A DNA stretch of 64,000 bases from Terebella lapidaria. Lineage: Eukaryota > Annelida > Polychaeta > Terebellida > Terebellidae. Where the stretch lies: NCBI GenBank assembly GCA_949152475.1, contig OX424560.1, forward strand, positions 8,494,001 through 8,558,000. Reading direction: 5' to 3'. Positions 34,661 through 45,410 of this stretch are shown here, in pieces (position 1 is the stretch's first letter; each line of letters begins with the position of its first letter). A program made the position numbers and the translations under genes. A model generated the notes under the pieces. The model saw only the letters and a list, made by a program, of their open reading frames with translations, was not told the origin of the DNA and searched no databases.

Positions 34661-37639
34661 GCTGCACATCTTACAGGTTCGGATTGGTACGTTTATGTGT
34701 TGTGTACACACTCTCTCTCTAGTTACCCATCAATTGCTCGGAAGAGTAATAACAAAATTCGTTTTAAAAATACTGTTATTTCAGAAGTAGTAATATTCTT
34801 CCTGAAATAATTTGACAAAATATATTGGTTTCATCTGAAATCACTTCTTTCACGTCAGAAATAAACGTTGCATGGCAGTTAATCGCAGGTCCATTTGAGA
34901 TTCACCTGTGTAAATGTTTTGCTATCCGAGCTCATGTTTTTAAACGTTCCTTGGCCGCCAGATGCTTCACGTTAGTTCAGGAAGGATTTGGCTGAACCAA
35001 CAAGTGTTTTTTTTTAATAAAATGGTAGTCATTTGCCAAAGTTAGATAATTTTTGTCACGAACACACATTCTGTTTCAGTTTTTGTTTACAAATTACAAG
35101 CTTATGCGTTAAGCTTCCAAGATTTCAACTCAAAGTATTACCAATGTTATGTGAAATTTGTGTCGAACATTGAACTGACGAAATACTATTCCACGTGAAT
35201 TAGTATGAATGGTTTCTTCTTGCTATTGTTCGCCTGGGCATTATTTTTCCAAAACGTGTTAACTGTCTGAGGCTAATCGGAGATGTAGAAACACTTCTCT
35301 GATATCTGTATCTACATTGTACGTTTAGCAGACCACATAAACCTGTATACGGCTTTAAAAATAAACAGTTATCTTATCGGGATGAAGCACTCCGAGGCAT
35401 CCTTGGAAACAGCAGATGATACCACAGAAAAGGGAAATAACTTTAAAGAATTGTTATATTATTGTGTTTATTCCTATTACTATCTTTAAAGCTGCTGCCT
35501 TCGATTGTATGCAATATTTTTTCAAAACCAATTTTTCGTTAAATACATCTAATACTATGTATCTAAAGGTGTGCTCAATGATTTCGACGATTACAGTCCA
35601 TCCGAATGTAAATCCGAATGTAAACAAATGCTCAAATCGCGCTCAAAGGTCCACATCGAGTACATTTTCCAGCTCGTATGTTCATATATAGTGTAGTTGT
35701 GAGATAATAATCAGTTATATACCATAATGTGCGTGGAATTGTCAGTCTATCTCGCACTTCTATGCTTTGTTTAAATATGCGTGTGATGGATGCAGTTCCT
35801 GTACAAGAGAACCGCCTGTTCAAATGAGCAAATATTCCCTGCGGACTGTTTATTTTCATTACATTTGATGTGAGTATGTTTCAGTTAGTTTAGCATGTTT
35901 AGTATGAAATATAGTTTTCAAAATATATTGACTGGTTTCGAAGGCAGCTGCTTTAACCTCTTTGGAATGTTAGAACTATATCAATCTTCACCATATATTT
36001 ATACTGATATTACTGAGTATTCAGTATCAATTGAATTTAGAATACTAAGGTATCCATGTTGTATTGTGCCTCTATAGGTTGTGTAAACAGGATTCCCCAT
36101 TCATGTCCCCAAGAACTATCAAATAAGTGCATACACGTTTTGAACTATAAAATAACACAGTATATACTGGCTTGCTAGTTACCATACCCAAATAAGTGCA
36201 TACACGTTTTGAACGATACAATAACACAGTATATACTGGCTTGCTAGTTACCATACCAAAGGAAGTTTTATCCACGAGATTTTTTCTCAATATATCTGAT
36301 CTGAACAAAAAACATTACAACACATAATTGTAACAGCCAGTCTGAAAGAAGTAGTTGTTGATATTTGTGTCTATAAAGTGTCCAATGACACAGATTGCAG
36401 CCAGCGAGTGATATCGTCCTAAATGGCTCGCTGAGAATGCCAAATGTTCCTGACTCCCCGATATTGTTCCATTCAAGTGGTTGATTGATAACTGTTTAAG
36501 GCAGATCATCGACTGGAAGCAGTGTAACTATAGAGATATGAATACAATGTATACACCAGATTATTAGGTTTCTTGGTGTCATTCTGTAGGTTTTCATGTC
36601 AGGAAAAATATTAGACCGGGTAGCCTTCTCAAAAAGTGTCCAAACAATGGAAAAAAATGATTTTTTCCAAGATGGCCACCGCGTCCGATCGAAAATTTTG
36701 TTTTTGTTTTTTCTCTGCTTCTAGACAAGCTAGAAGTGTAATCTTGGTGTCTTTTCTTAGGTTTAGAAGGTTGAGGAATCCAATGAAATACATTTCAAGA
36801 ACATTTATGCGTTATTTCAATTGAAAAACTACACTTTGACTGGTATTTGAATGTCAGAAATAGCGATTTGCAGAGGAAGTCTGTTTTAAATGTACCTGCG
36901 CAATTCATTACCAGGTATTACCATTTTGAACAAAACAATTCCATGAATAAATCATCAACATATCAGTTTATGCACATCCAAATTATATGAAGAAAAGTGG
37001 AACAATGGTCATATAGATTATATGCTATCTACTTGCTGAACATTCGTTTTTAAGGTTGTCTTGTTTTTCTTCTACTTCATATTTAATACTGTATATGTGA
37101 AACAAATAAATTTGGCAATTGTTGTACAACATATATAACACATGTGGTTAAGTTCAATCATAGTCAACTTCCTCTCTAGATGTATCTGCAACAATTTCAT
37201 CCGAATGTGTGACTCGTCAAGAAACCGTGAAATCAAACCGAGAGTTGATCTTTGAGTCGGCCCAGCCCACTCCGTGTTCGGGTATACAGATGGAATGAAA
37301 CCGAACTTAGAGAATTTCAAGAAGTAAAGTCAACCGAAGTTGAACGTAGAATTGATTGGAAGACCAGTTGGGTAAAATAAAGCTGATAACGTCTGAGTTA
37401 GCTCAGAACCCAAGCTATCCACTGAACAACCACACGAAGAGGAAGAGGTCGATGAGGAAAGCAGACTAAAACCCGAATGATTGGCGATCCTTACTTTGTG
37501 CAGGCGAGTGACTGCAGAATCAAACCCGCTACTAGCCGAGACGGCCTGCAGCCAGGGAATCGACGTCACCTGAAACAACCCAAAGCCAGAGTGCCGAAGT
37601 CATTCGAGACAAGCTGCAACCGGAGTACCAAAGTCTCCC

Positions 37640-38060
37640 AAAAAACCACTACAGCGGGAGAACAAGTCTACCGAGCATTTCAGCTGGAGAATCAGAGTCA
37701 GACGAGTGAGCTTTCCAGCTGGAGAACCAGAGTCAGCCAAACGACCCCTACATCCAGAGAACTAGAGTCGGCCAAGTAACCATTCCAGATGGAGAACCAG
37801 AGTCAGCCGAGTGACCCCTGCATCTGGAGGACTATAGTCAGCCGAGCAACCATTCAGCCGGAGAACCAGAGTCAGCCTGAAAACCAGAGTAAGCCGAACG
37901 ACCCCTGCAGCCAAATAACCAGAGTCAGCTGAGTAACAATTCCAGCCGGAGAATCAGAGTAAGCTGAACGACCCCTGCAGCCAGAAAACAAGAGTCAGCC
38001 AAGCGGCCATTCCAGTCGAAGAACCAGAGTCAACCGAGCGACCCCTGCAGTCTGAGACGA
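37640..38060. repeat. Minisatellite, units of about 35-39 bp
   Basis: Roughly eleven units built on 'ggagaaccagagtcagcc' followed by 'gagcgacccctgcag' or 'aagtaaccattccag'. Two unit types tend to alternate. The second copy lies at 51,311-51,731. Confidence 0.8.
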
Positions 38061-38976
38061 GGCAGAGAGCCAAACTCATAGGCATCTGGTCAGCCAAGCA
38101 AGGCTGGGGAGCGAACCTCAACCCAACGAACATATGCTACTACTATATCAACCCTAGAACCGTTACAATATATGTCTTTGATGTTCATAAAACTAGATGC
38201 TTTCCGGTCGCCTACGACCACATGGGTGTATATCCGTGATGCCCTATCATTTCTGTTGCCCAAAATATATTATGTTAATTCAGACAAAATATCTTATATC
38301 AAAATAGCACTGCTGCGCCAGTGTCTTTCGTCAATGTCAGCAACTTAACTAATTTTATGCCATGCAGTAATACTTTCAACTACTGAAATATTCACCAAAT
38401 TATTTCTTACCAGATAATTTAGCTTATTCAGTTCCCAACAGTACAAGTGATTCCTTTATCTACATTCACTGATATTAGCTAATTAATATTATTACTGCAT
38501 ATATAAAATATATACTGGACAAAAGGCTTACTACGTTTAGTCATATAATAAAATGTTCTCATCTTCACTATTTTTATTGTGGGCAATAATAAACTTAACT
38601 GATGAAAGTCAAGTTAATGTATTCAATAATAGTATATTTTTTGTGCAAATCCATCAGCTCTATACTTGTACACACATTCAGTGTGGTATGTTTCCTAATT
38701 GCAACCAAAAGGAATGATCGCTGACCTCGAGCTGGATATTAACTTGGTTTTTAAGTCTTTTCATTAACTATAATTATAATTATTTAATATTTCTGTGTTT
38801 GGTCATTGCTCAATATGCCTTTTCAATATCCTAGTGATACCTGTAAAAGTACCACCCCTGGAGCCTTCAGAATCCATGCTTGTCAAAACAGCTAATTTTG
38901 TAACGAAATGTGTCGCCAATCGGCCATCTTGGTCGCCATGGCAACCAAAATCGATAGGTTTTGGGATGTTACTATA

Positions 38977-39015
38977 AGCAGAAACCCATAAGAGGATCTC
39001 TTATGGGTTTCTGCT
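38977..39015. repeat. Perfect 18-bp-stem hairpin with 3-base loop
   Basis: AGCAGAAACCCATAAGAG, GAT, then its exact reverse complement. The identical hairpin is at 52,648-52,686 in the duplicate. Confidence 0.95.
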
Positions 39016-39780
39016 ATAAGGCATATCCATATGGAATATTGTCAGAAACAGTTCAGATTTGCACCTTGCGTAGCGTTCACAAGGAATTCAGTACGGCACT
39101 TGTATCAGCGCAACGATCACAAATCCATAGTTTCTGCCTAACTTAGTTCCGGGGATACAGTAAACTCTTAATGATGTATTCATGGGATTGTTTTGTCCAA
39201 AATGGTAATACGTGGTAATGAATAGCGCAACTACATTTGAAAACAGATTTCCTTCGCAAATAGCTATTTCTGACGTTCAAATACCAGTCGAAGTGCATTT
39301 TTGCAATTGAAATAATGCATAATTGTTATTGGAATGTGTTTGATTCGATTCCTCAACCCTCAAAACATAAGAAAGGACACCAAGATTTCACTTCTAGCAC
39401 GTCTAGAAGCAGAGAAAAAACAAAAACAAACTTTTTGATCGGACTTGGCGGCCATCTTGGAAAAAGTCATTTTTTTCATTGTTTGGACACTTTTAGAGAA
39501 GGTTACCCGGTCTAATATTTTTCCTGATATAAAAACCTACAGAATGACACCAAGAAACCTAATATGCCCGATTTGGCGACGAAATTTTTTTTTTTCAGAA
39601 TGGCCCACAGACTATTGAAAGAAGAACTGCTTTCAACAGGAGAACATCCAGACCTAACTTTTATAATAGTTGAATCCCATTTCATATCATGATTGATACA
39701 TTCATATATGCTAATCTAACTGCAAATCAGCCATCAACATCTAACTCAATAAGTAGTGGGTTCGGGAAGCAATCAGTTAT

Positions 39781-40008
39781 ATTATACCTCGTGTAAGAAA
39801 CACGCATTGCGATTGGTCAATACATATGAGGTAATACGCTCTGCTGGAGCCGACCGCAATAAACAATATACTAACCGGTTGGTAATTTGATATATTATAC
39901 CTCATGTATCACGCTCTGTGATTGGTCAATACACGTGAAGTAATACGCTCTGTTGGAGCCGACCGCAATAAACGATTTACTAACCGGTTGGTAATTTGAT
40001 ATACTAAC
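39781..40008. repeat. 114-bp direct tandem duplication
   Basis: Two units, each with 'tgattggtcaatac', 'ggagccgaccgcaataaac' and 'actaaccggttggtaatttg'. They are repeated in the duplicate at 53,452-53,679. Confidence 0.85.
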
Positions 40009-40065
40009 CGGCAGCATCATTCTTCAATGACGTTTTATCAAAACAGACATTCGGTATAATATAAT

Positions 40066-40205
40066 AAATACGACCCTGTATGTATATTTGTACCGCGGGT
40101 TATTCCCCTCGTGCGACATTACCACTCTCGGCTTACGCCTCGGGCAGTAATCTCTCCCTCGGGGAATAATCCGCTCTAAAAAATATACATACAGGGTTGT
40201 ATTTA
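40066..40205. mobile_element. 140-bp foldback MITE
   Basis: Arms of about 45 bp: TAAATACGACCCTGTATGTA on the left and TACATACAGGGTTGTATTTA on the right. The inner part has CGGGTTATTCCCC against GGGGAATAATCCG. The copy in the duplicate is at 53,737-53,876. Confidence 0.8.
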
Positions 40206-40994
40206 TATAAAGAAACATTGTTGGCTACAAATTTCTATTACCTCTTCCGTGTCCCTCAATACTTCGTCCAGAACATTAGTATTCATTTGTATTCACATCA
40301 ATGATATTCCAGTTGCCTTGGGCGTAAATTTCACTGTGGCACTGATTTTTCATCATGTTACATTTACGACTCATAATAATCATGCATGCGAATTTTCGGG
40401 AACAGTTCCTTGTAATGGCTTGTACTTCATAAAAACCAAATTATAATAATTCGAACTGACCTTGAGATTTACTATCTACATCCGTCCGGGAAATTTGTAT
40501 TCCAATCATTGAACTCGGTCCACTGTAAGTAATCATGTCTGATAACTAGAGTTGAATCTACAATAATATTGATTCATGTAAAATAAAATAGCCAATCCAG
40601 TTTCAAGTTATCTATAATTGGAAGATGGGTCAAATTTGTGGTATATTTCCCGGATATCCAATGTCCGTCACTTCTACTTGGATAGTATACAAGCCTAACA
40701 TTGTGATCACAAACCGTAGTGACTTCCATGTGTGAGAGTTGAGTCGTACAATCATCTCCCGTGAAAGTGGACCCTTGAGTAGATAGGAATAACTTCCCGG
40801 ATGTGGTAGATTCAAGGTTAACCGATCAAAGCAGCCCACTGTGGCCGCGAAAGTGTCCGACGCTCTAGGGGAAACGAGATACGATAATCACAGTGTTATC
40901 ACCTACTGGCTGGAAAATACGTAAAACAAAGGGTTTACAGATAACGACTGTACATCTTACAGGTTCGGATTGGTACGTTAATGTGTTGTGTACA

Positions 40995-41008
40995 CACACA
41001 CACACACA

Positions 41009-41056
<48 letters not shown>
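40995..41056. repeat. (CA)n(CT)n microsatellite
   Basis: About seven CA repeats followed by a CT-rich run, at a place where other monomers have a short CTCTCT run. The duplicate has it at 54,663-54,727. Confidence 0.9.
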
Positions 41057-41429
41057 AGCTACCCATCAATTGGTCAGAATAATGAATTTCACTTTCAAAA
41101 TACTTTTATTTCATAAGTAGGTATATTCTTATTGCAATTATACTACACAATATATTGGTTTCCTTTGGAATCACTGCTTGCTTCCACGTCAGAAAAACAG
41201 TTCTCTCATGGCGGTAATTCGTGAGTCCATTTGAGGTTCACCTGTGTAAATGTTTTGCTATCTGAGCTCATGGTTTCAAACGTTCCTTGGCCGCCAGATG
41301 CTTCACTTTAGTTCAGGAAAGATTTTTGACAGAATCAGCAAACATTACAAAAATTAGTAATCAATGCTGAATCTCTTAACTTATGGCGCCCTGTTCGTGC
41401 CACCAAAAAGGGAAGTTACTTTTTTATTT

Positions 41430-41805
41430 ATCTCATACGTATGAAATAAAAAGTCATACGTAGGAGATACTAACACATACGTATGAGAAAACAAGTCATA
41501 TGTAGGAGATACTAACACATACGTATGAGATAACAAGTCATACGTAGGAGATACTAACACTTACGTATGAAATACTAAGTCATACGTAGGAGACACAATG
41601 ACATACGTAGGAGATACTAAGTCATACGTATGAGATACTAAGTCATACGTAGGAGATACTATGACATACTCATACGTATAAGATACTATCTCATCCGTAT
41701 GACTTATTATCTCATACATATGACTTAGTATCTCATATGTATGATTTAGTATCTCATACGTATGACTTCTTATTTCATATGTATGACTTAGTAACTCATA
41801 CTGCA
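41430..41805. repeat. Array of about 21-bp palindromic units, core CATACGTATG, with strand switch
   Basis: Units read CATACGTATGAGATACTAAG up to about 41,665. From about 41,685 they run in the opposite orientation (ACTTAGTATCTCATACGTAT). The whole array is therefore itself an inverted repeat made of palindromes. The cores vary (CATACGTAGG, CATATGTATG). Confidence 0.9.
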
Positions 41806-42384
41806 CCATTATTGGCAGACCTGTTTTTATACTCATATGAATCAGATTTTATCCAACATTTACAAAGAGGAAGTTCTAAGAAACTAACATGTAATTTTAA
41901 TTTCACTTTCCGATACATAGATGATGTATTGTCGCTAAATAATCCCAAGTTTGGTGATTATTTGGATGTCATATATCCTAAGGAACTTGAAATTAAGGAT
42001 ACTACAGAATCCGCTAATTTTTCCAACTATCTAGACCTGATGTTGGAGAATGATAATGATTCTAACCTGTCAACTAGATTATATGACAAACGTGATGATT
42101 TCAATTTTACCATAGTCAATTTCCCTTTTCTTAGCAGCAATATTCTTATGTCACCGGCATATGGTGTGTTTGTTTCTCAACTTATACGCTATTCCAGAGC
42201 TAGTTGCAAATATGAGGACTTTGTCTATCGAAGTGCCCAGCTAGTCTCTAAACTGCTACGACAAGGATATGTTTTACCAAGACTTATAGCTGCGTTTAAG
42301 AAATTCTATGGACGTCATCATGATCTGGTTGATAAATACAGCAAATCCATGTCTGCCATGCAACTAGATCTATTTTCATGTTAA
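41806..42384 (+). pseudogene. Reverse-transcriptase fragment (Penelope-like or related), fossil
   Basis: The open frame includes LLADLFLYSY, the catalytic RYIDDVL box, then YDKRDDFNF, IVNFPFL, YGVFVSQLIRYSR and KFYGRHHDLV, and stops at 42,384. These blocks match a widespread invertebrate and fish RT family whose placement I am not certain of; Penelope-like is the best guess. Only the C-terminal part of the RT is present, no endonuclease is seen, and the element is broken. It is bordered by palindrome units on both sides. Confidence 0.75.
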
Positions 42385-42650
42385 TTTTGGGGAATTCATG
42401 ACGGGTGCCACTAGTGGGGCAGGAAATGCTCACTCTTTCCAGAACACCTGATTTCACCTCCTAATGGCCATTTAAGGGGGTTCATGAGTTTCCCTGTCAT
42501 TTTTGTTTTCTCTCACTTCGTATGCCTGATATGACTTTCTGTCCCCGGACTATGAGATTGGAAAAGGACCCTGTTTTGTTTGCTCGGAATACTTAATACT
42601 GGGTATTGATTCCACGTCTATGTCTCATATGTATGAGATACTTTATGAGA

Positions 42651-44150
42651 TAATTTATGTATCGGTTAATTACATGGAATTATTGGCGCCGTTTTATGCT
42701 AACAATTCCTGATCTGTTTCGCATTTTGTTTACTATCTCTGAACACGTCTTGTCACATATGAAGATAAGTTTGACAAATGGCGTTATCGCGTGTCTGAAA
42801 ATGACATGAGCAGATATATTTATATTATGTATAATATCGCACTGACATAGTGGGAAAGACCAACATGATAGCGATCTATATCTGGGTTTTGGCACTCGCT
42901 CTCCGTATGAACTAGTATTTGGTCAGTTCCGTCAGAATAATTTGCTTGAGTACGAGAACTTTAATTATTGGGTATTAGATCTACATTTTCAGAATCACAC
43001 ACAAACCGTTCACAGATGTTTAATATAAAACTTGTTTCGAATACGTATATTCTTTGTTTTCACAATATAAATGACACAATACAAATTAAATGTTCAAAAA
43101 GAATATTCGCAAATTCTCACTTAACTTTGATGTTTTATTTTTACTCTGAAACTATATGTATAAGTTGAAGTGCCATAATCGTTTTTGGTTTTCCCTGAGA
43201 AAGTGATCAGTAGATGCCTACAAGACAGATGAACACTAAACAATTCTCACTGTGTCCATATGACCTCAAAAGGAATACTGGTAAAAGATAGCTTATTTGC
43301 TCTGATTTGCTTGTACCTCAAATGTAGCTGAATAATAGTGATGGAACTAACACTATTCAATTTAAATCGTATATGCCTAAGATAACGACAATAGATGCAA
43401 ACACGTTTATGTTATCGTAGATGTAAACAATTGGTTCACATCGTGCATTTTTTGTGTTCAAACTTCTATGTAGGGTCATCCGGGTGTAGTTTGAAGGATC
43501 TATTGGTGCTATATCACCAGAAATAATCTAGCCAGTTGTTCTATGACAAATTCCCAAAACAGACAATGCTACTTCCAATTGAATTTCAATTCATTGAGGA
43601 CATCAAGAGCAAATTCTCATTTCCATAAAATAAAACACGACCCCATGAGAATCAAAATGTAGAAAGTACTAAAACTACAAATATATGAATTAATCTCTAG
43701 GTCATTTCACGTTATCCAATCATCGACTCCACTGTAAGTAATCACGTCTGATGTCTAGTGTTGAATCTACAACAATACTGATATAGTATAAAATAGCTAA
43801 ACCAGGTTCCAATTATCCATAATTGGACGACGGGTCAACACGTTGGTATATTTCCCGGATATCCAGTGTCCATCACTTGCACTTGGATAGTATACAAGCC
43901 TAACATTGTGATCACAAACCGTAATAACTTCCACGTATGAAAGTTAAGTCACACAATTATCTCCTATGAAAGTGAACTCTTGAAGAGATTTCCGGGATGT
44001 GGTAGACCCAAGGTTATCCGATCAAAGCAGCCCACTGCTACCGCGAAAGTGTCCGACGCTCTAAGGGGAATGAGATACGATAATCGCAGTGTTATCATCT
44101 TCTGGGTGGGAAATACGTAAAACAAAGGGTTTACAGTTAATAGCTGTACA
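42651..44150. repeat. Array left block X, copy 2
   Basis: Matches 33,141-34,660 in the same orientation, with short indels. It starts right after the RT-bearing insertion. Confidence 0.8.
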
Positions 44151-45062
44151 TCTTACAGTTCGGATTGTGTACACTCTCTCTCTAGTTACCCATCAATTGG
44201 TCGGAAGAGTAATAACAAATTTCGCTTTAAAAATACCGTTATTTCAGAAGTAGTAATATTCTTCCTGAAATAATTTGACAAAATATATTGGTTTCCTCTG
44301 AAATCACTGCTTTCACGTCAGAAATAAACGTTGCATGGCAGTAAATCGCAGGTCCATTTGAGATTCACCTGTGTAAATGTTTTGCTATCCGAGCTCATGT
44401 TTTTAAACGTTCCTTGGCCGCCAGATGCTTCACGTTAGTTCGGGAAGGATTTGGCTGAACCAACAAGTGTTTTTTTTTTCAATAAAATGGTAGTCATTGC
44501 CAAGTTAGATAATTTTTGTCACGAACACACATTCTGTTTCGGTTTTTGTTTACACATTACAAGCTTATGCGTTAAGCTTCAAGCTTTCAACTCAAAGTAT
44601 TAAAAATGTTATGTGAAATTTGTATTGAACATTGAACTGACGAAATATTATTTCCAGTGAATTAGTATGAATGGTTTCTTCTTGCTACTGTTTGCCTGGG
44701 GATTATTTTTCCCAGACTTGTCAACTGTCTGAGGCTATCTGGAGATGGAGGAGCATTGAACAGTTGTACTGGTCTCTGTATCTACATTGTACGTTTAGCA
44801 GAGCACATAAACCTGTATACGGTTTTAAAAAATAAACATTATCTTATCGGGATGAAGCACTCCGAGGCATCCTTGGAAACAGCAGATGATAGCACAGAAA
44901 AAGGAAATAACTGTTGAATTGTTGTATTATCGTGTGTATTCTTGTTACTATCTTTTAACCTCTTTTGGAATGTTAGAACTACTTCTAACTTCACCATACA
45001 TTTATACTGATATTACTGAGTATTCCTTATCAATAGCATTTAGAATACTAAGGTATCCATGT

Positions 45063-45410
45063 TTAAAGAATAATGTATAGATTTGGAGTAATTGTCGCAC
45101 AATAAACTTCGAGGGCAGGGTGATATGGTCCCGAGACGCCGAAGGCTATATCACCTATCCCAAGAAGTTTATTTTGCAGACAATTACGACAAATGTATAC
45201 ATTATTTCTATTCTAACATGGTAAACGATAGTTAGGAAATAAACGTTACCATAGCTACACATGTTTGTTGCGGTCATTTTTGTATGCCGTTGCTCCTGGA
45301 AACGTAAATCTGATATAGGCCCAAGGGCCGTATATCAACTGATATAACACATTTTGAAATGACTGAAATGCTAAGAGCCGTCTGACGTCATCATGTTAGA
45401 ATGTATTGTA
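45063..45410. mobile_element. About 350-bp composite MITE insertion
   Basis: Other monomers read 'ggtatccatgttgtattgt' without a break; here about 350 bp intervene. The first part is a hairpin: AATGTATAGATTTGGAGTAA and 'cacaataaacttc' pair with 'gaagtttattttgcag' and 'ttacgacaaatgtatacatt'. The second part runs from TCTAACATG (45,212) to CATGTTAGA (45,402). It contains a CRE octamer at 45,383-45,390. Confidence 0.65.

Larger units (their letters stand above)
36567..39617. mobile_element. 3.0-kb foldback element with about 400-bp inverted ends, copy 1
   Basis: The left arm (36,567-36,962) and right arm (39,168-39,570) are inverted copies, for example GGTTTCTTGGTGTCATTCTG against CAGAATGACACCAAGAAACC, diverged by roughly 10-15%. 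The outermost part of the left arm is missing here but present in the copy at 50,164. The interior has a minisatellite (37,640-38,060) and a long perfect hairpin (38,977-39,015), but no transposase. It interrupts a monomer of the array. Confidence 0.8.
34672..41384. repeat. Segmental duplication Y, copy 1
   Basis: Nearly identical to 48,316-55,056, with a constant 13,671-bp offset through 37.0-41.3 kb. It carries one partial monomer, the long-inverted-repeat element at 36,567-39,617, a 114-bp tandem duplication, a small MITE and a (CA)n(CT)n run. Length differences between the copies include about 69 bp at the left end of the inserted element and a 37-bp gap near 34,815. Confidence 0.9.
41385..42650. 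mobile_element. Insertion: palindrome array plus reverse-transcriptase fragment
   Basis: It replaces array sequence exactly at the junction where block Y ends (41,384) and the second block X begins (42,651). It starts ATGGCGCCCTGTTCGTGCCA, then a T-rich stretch, then the array at 41,430-41,805, the RT fragment, and a last CATATGTATGAGATAC near 42,627. Confidence 0.6.
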
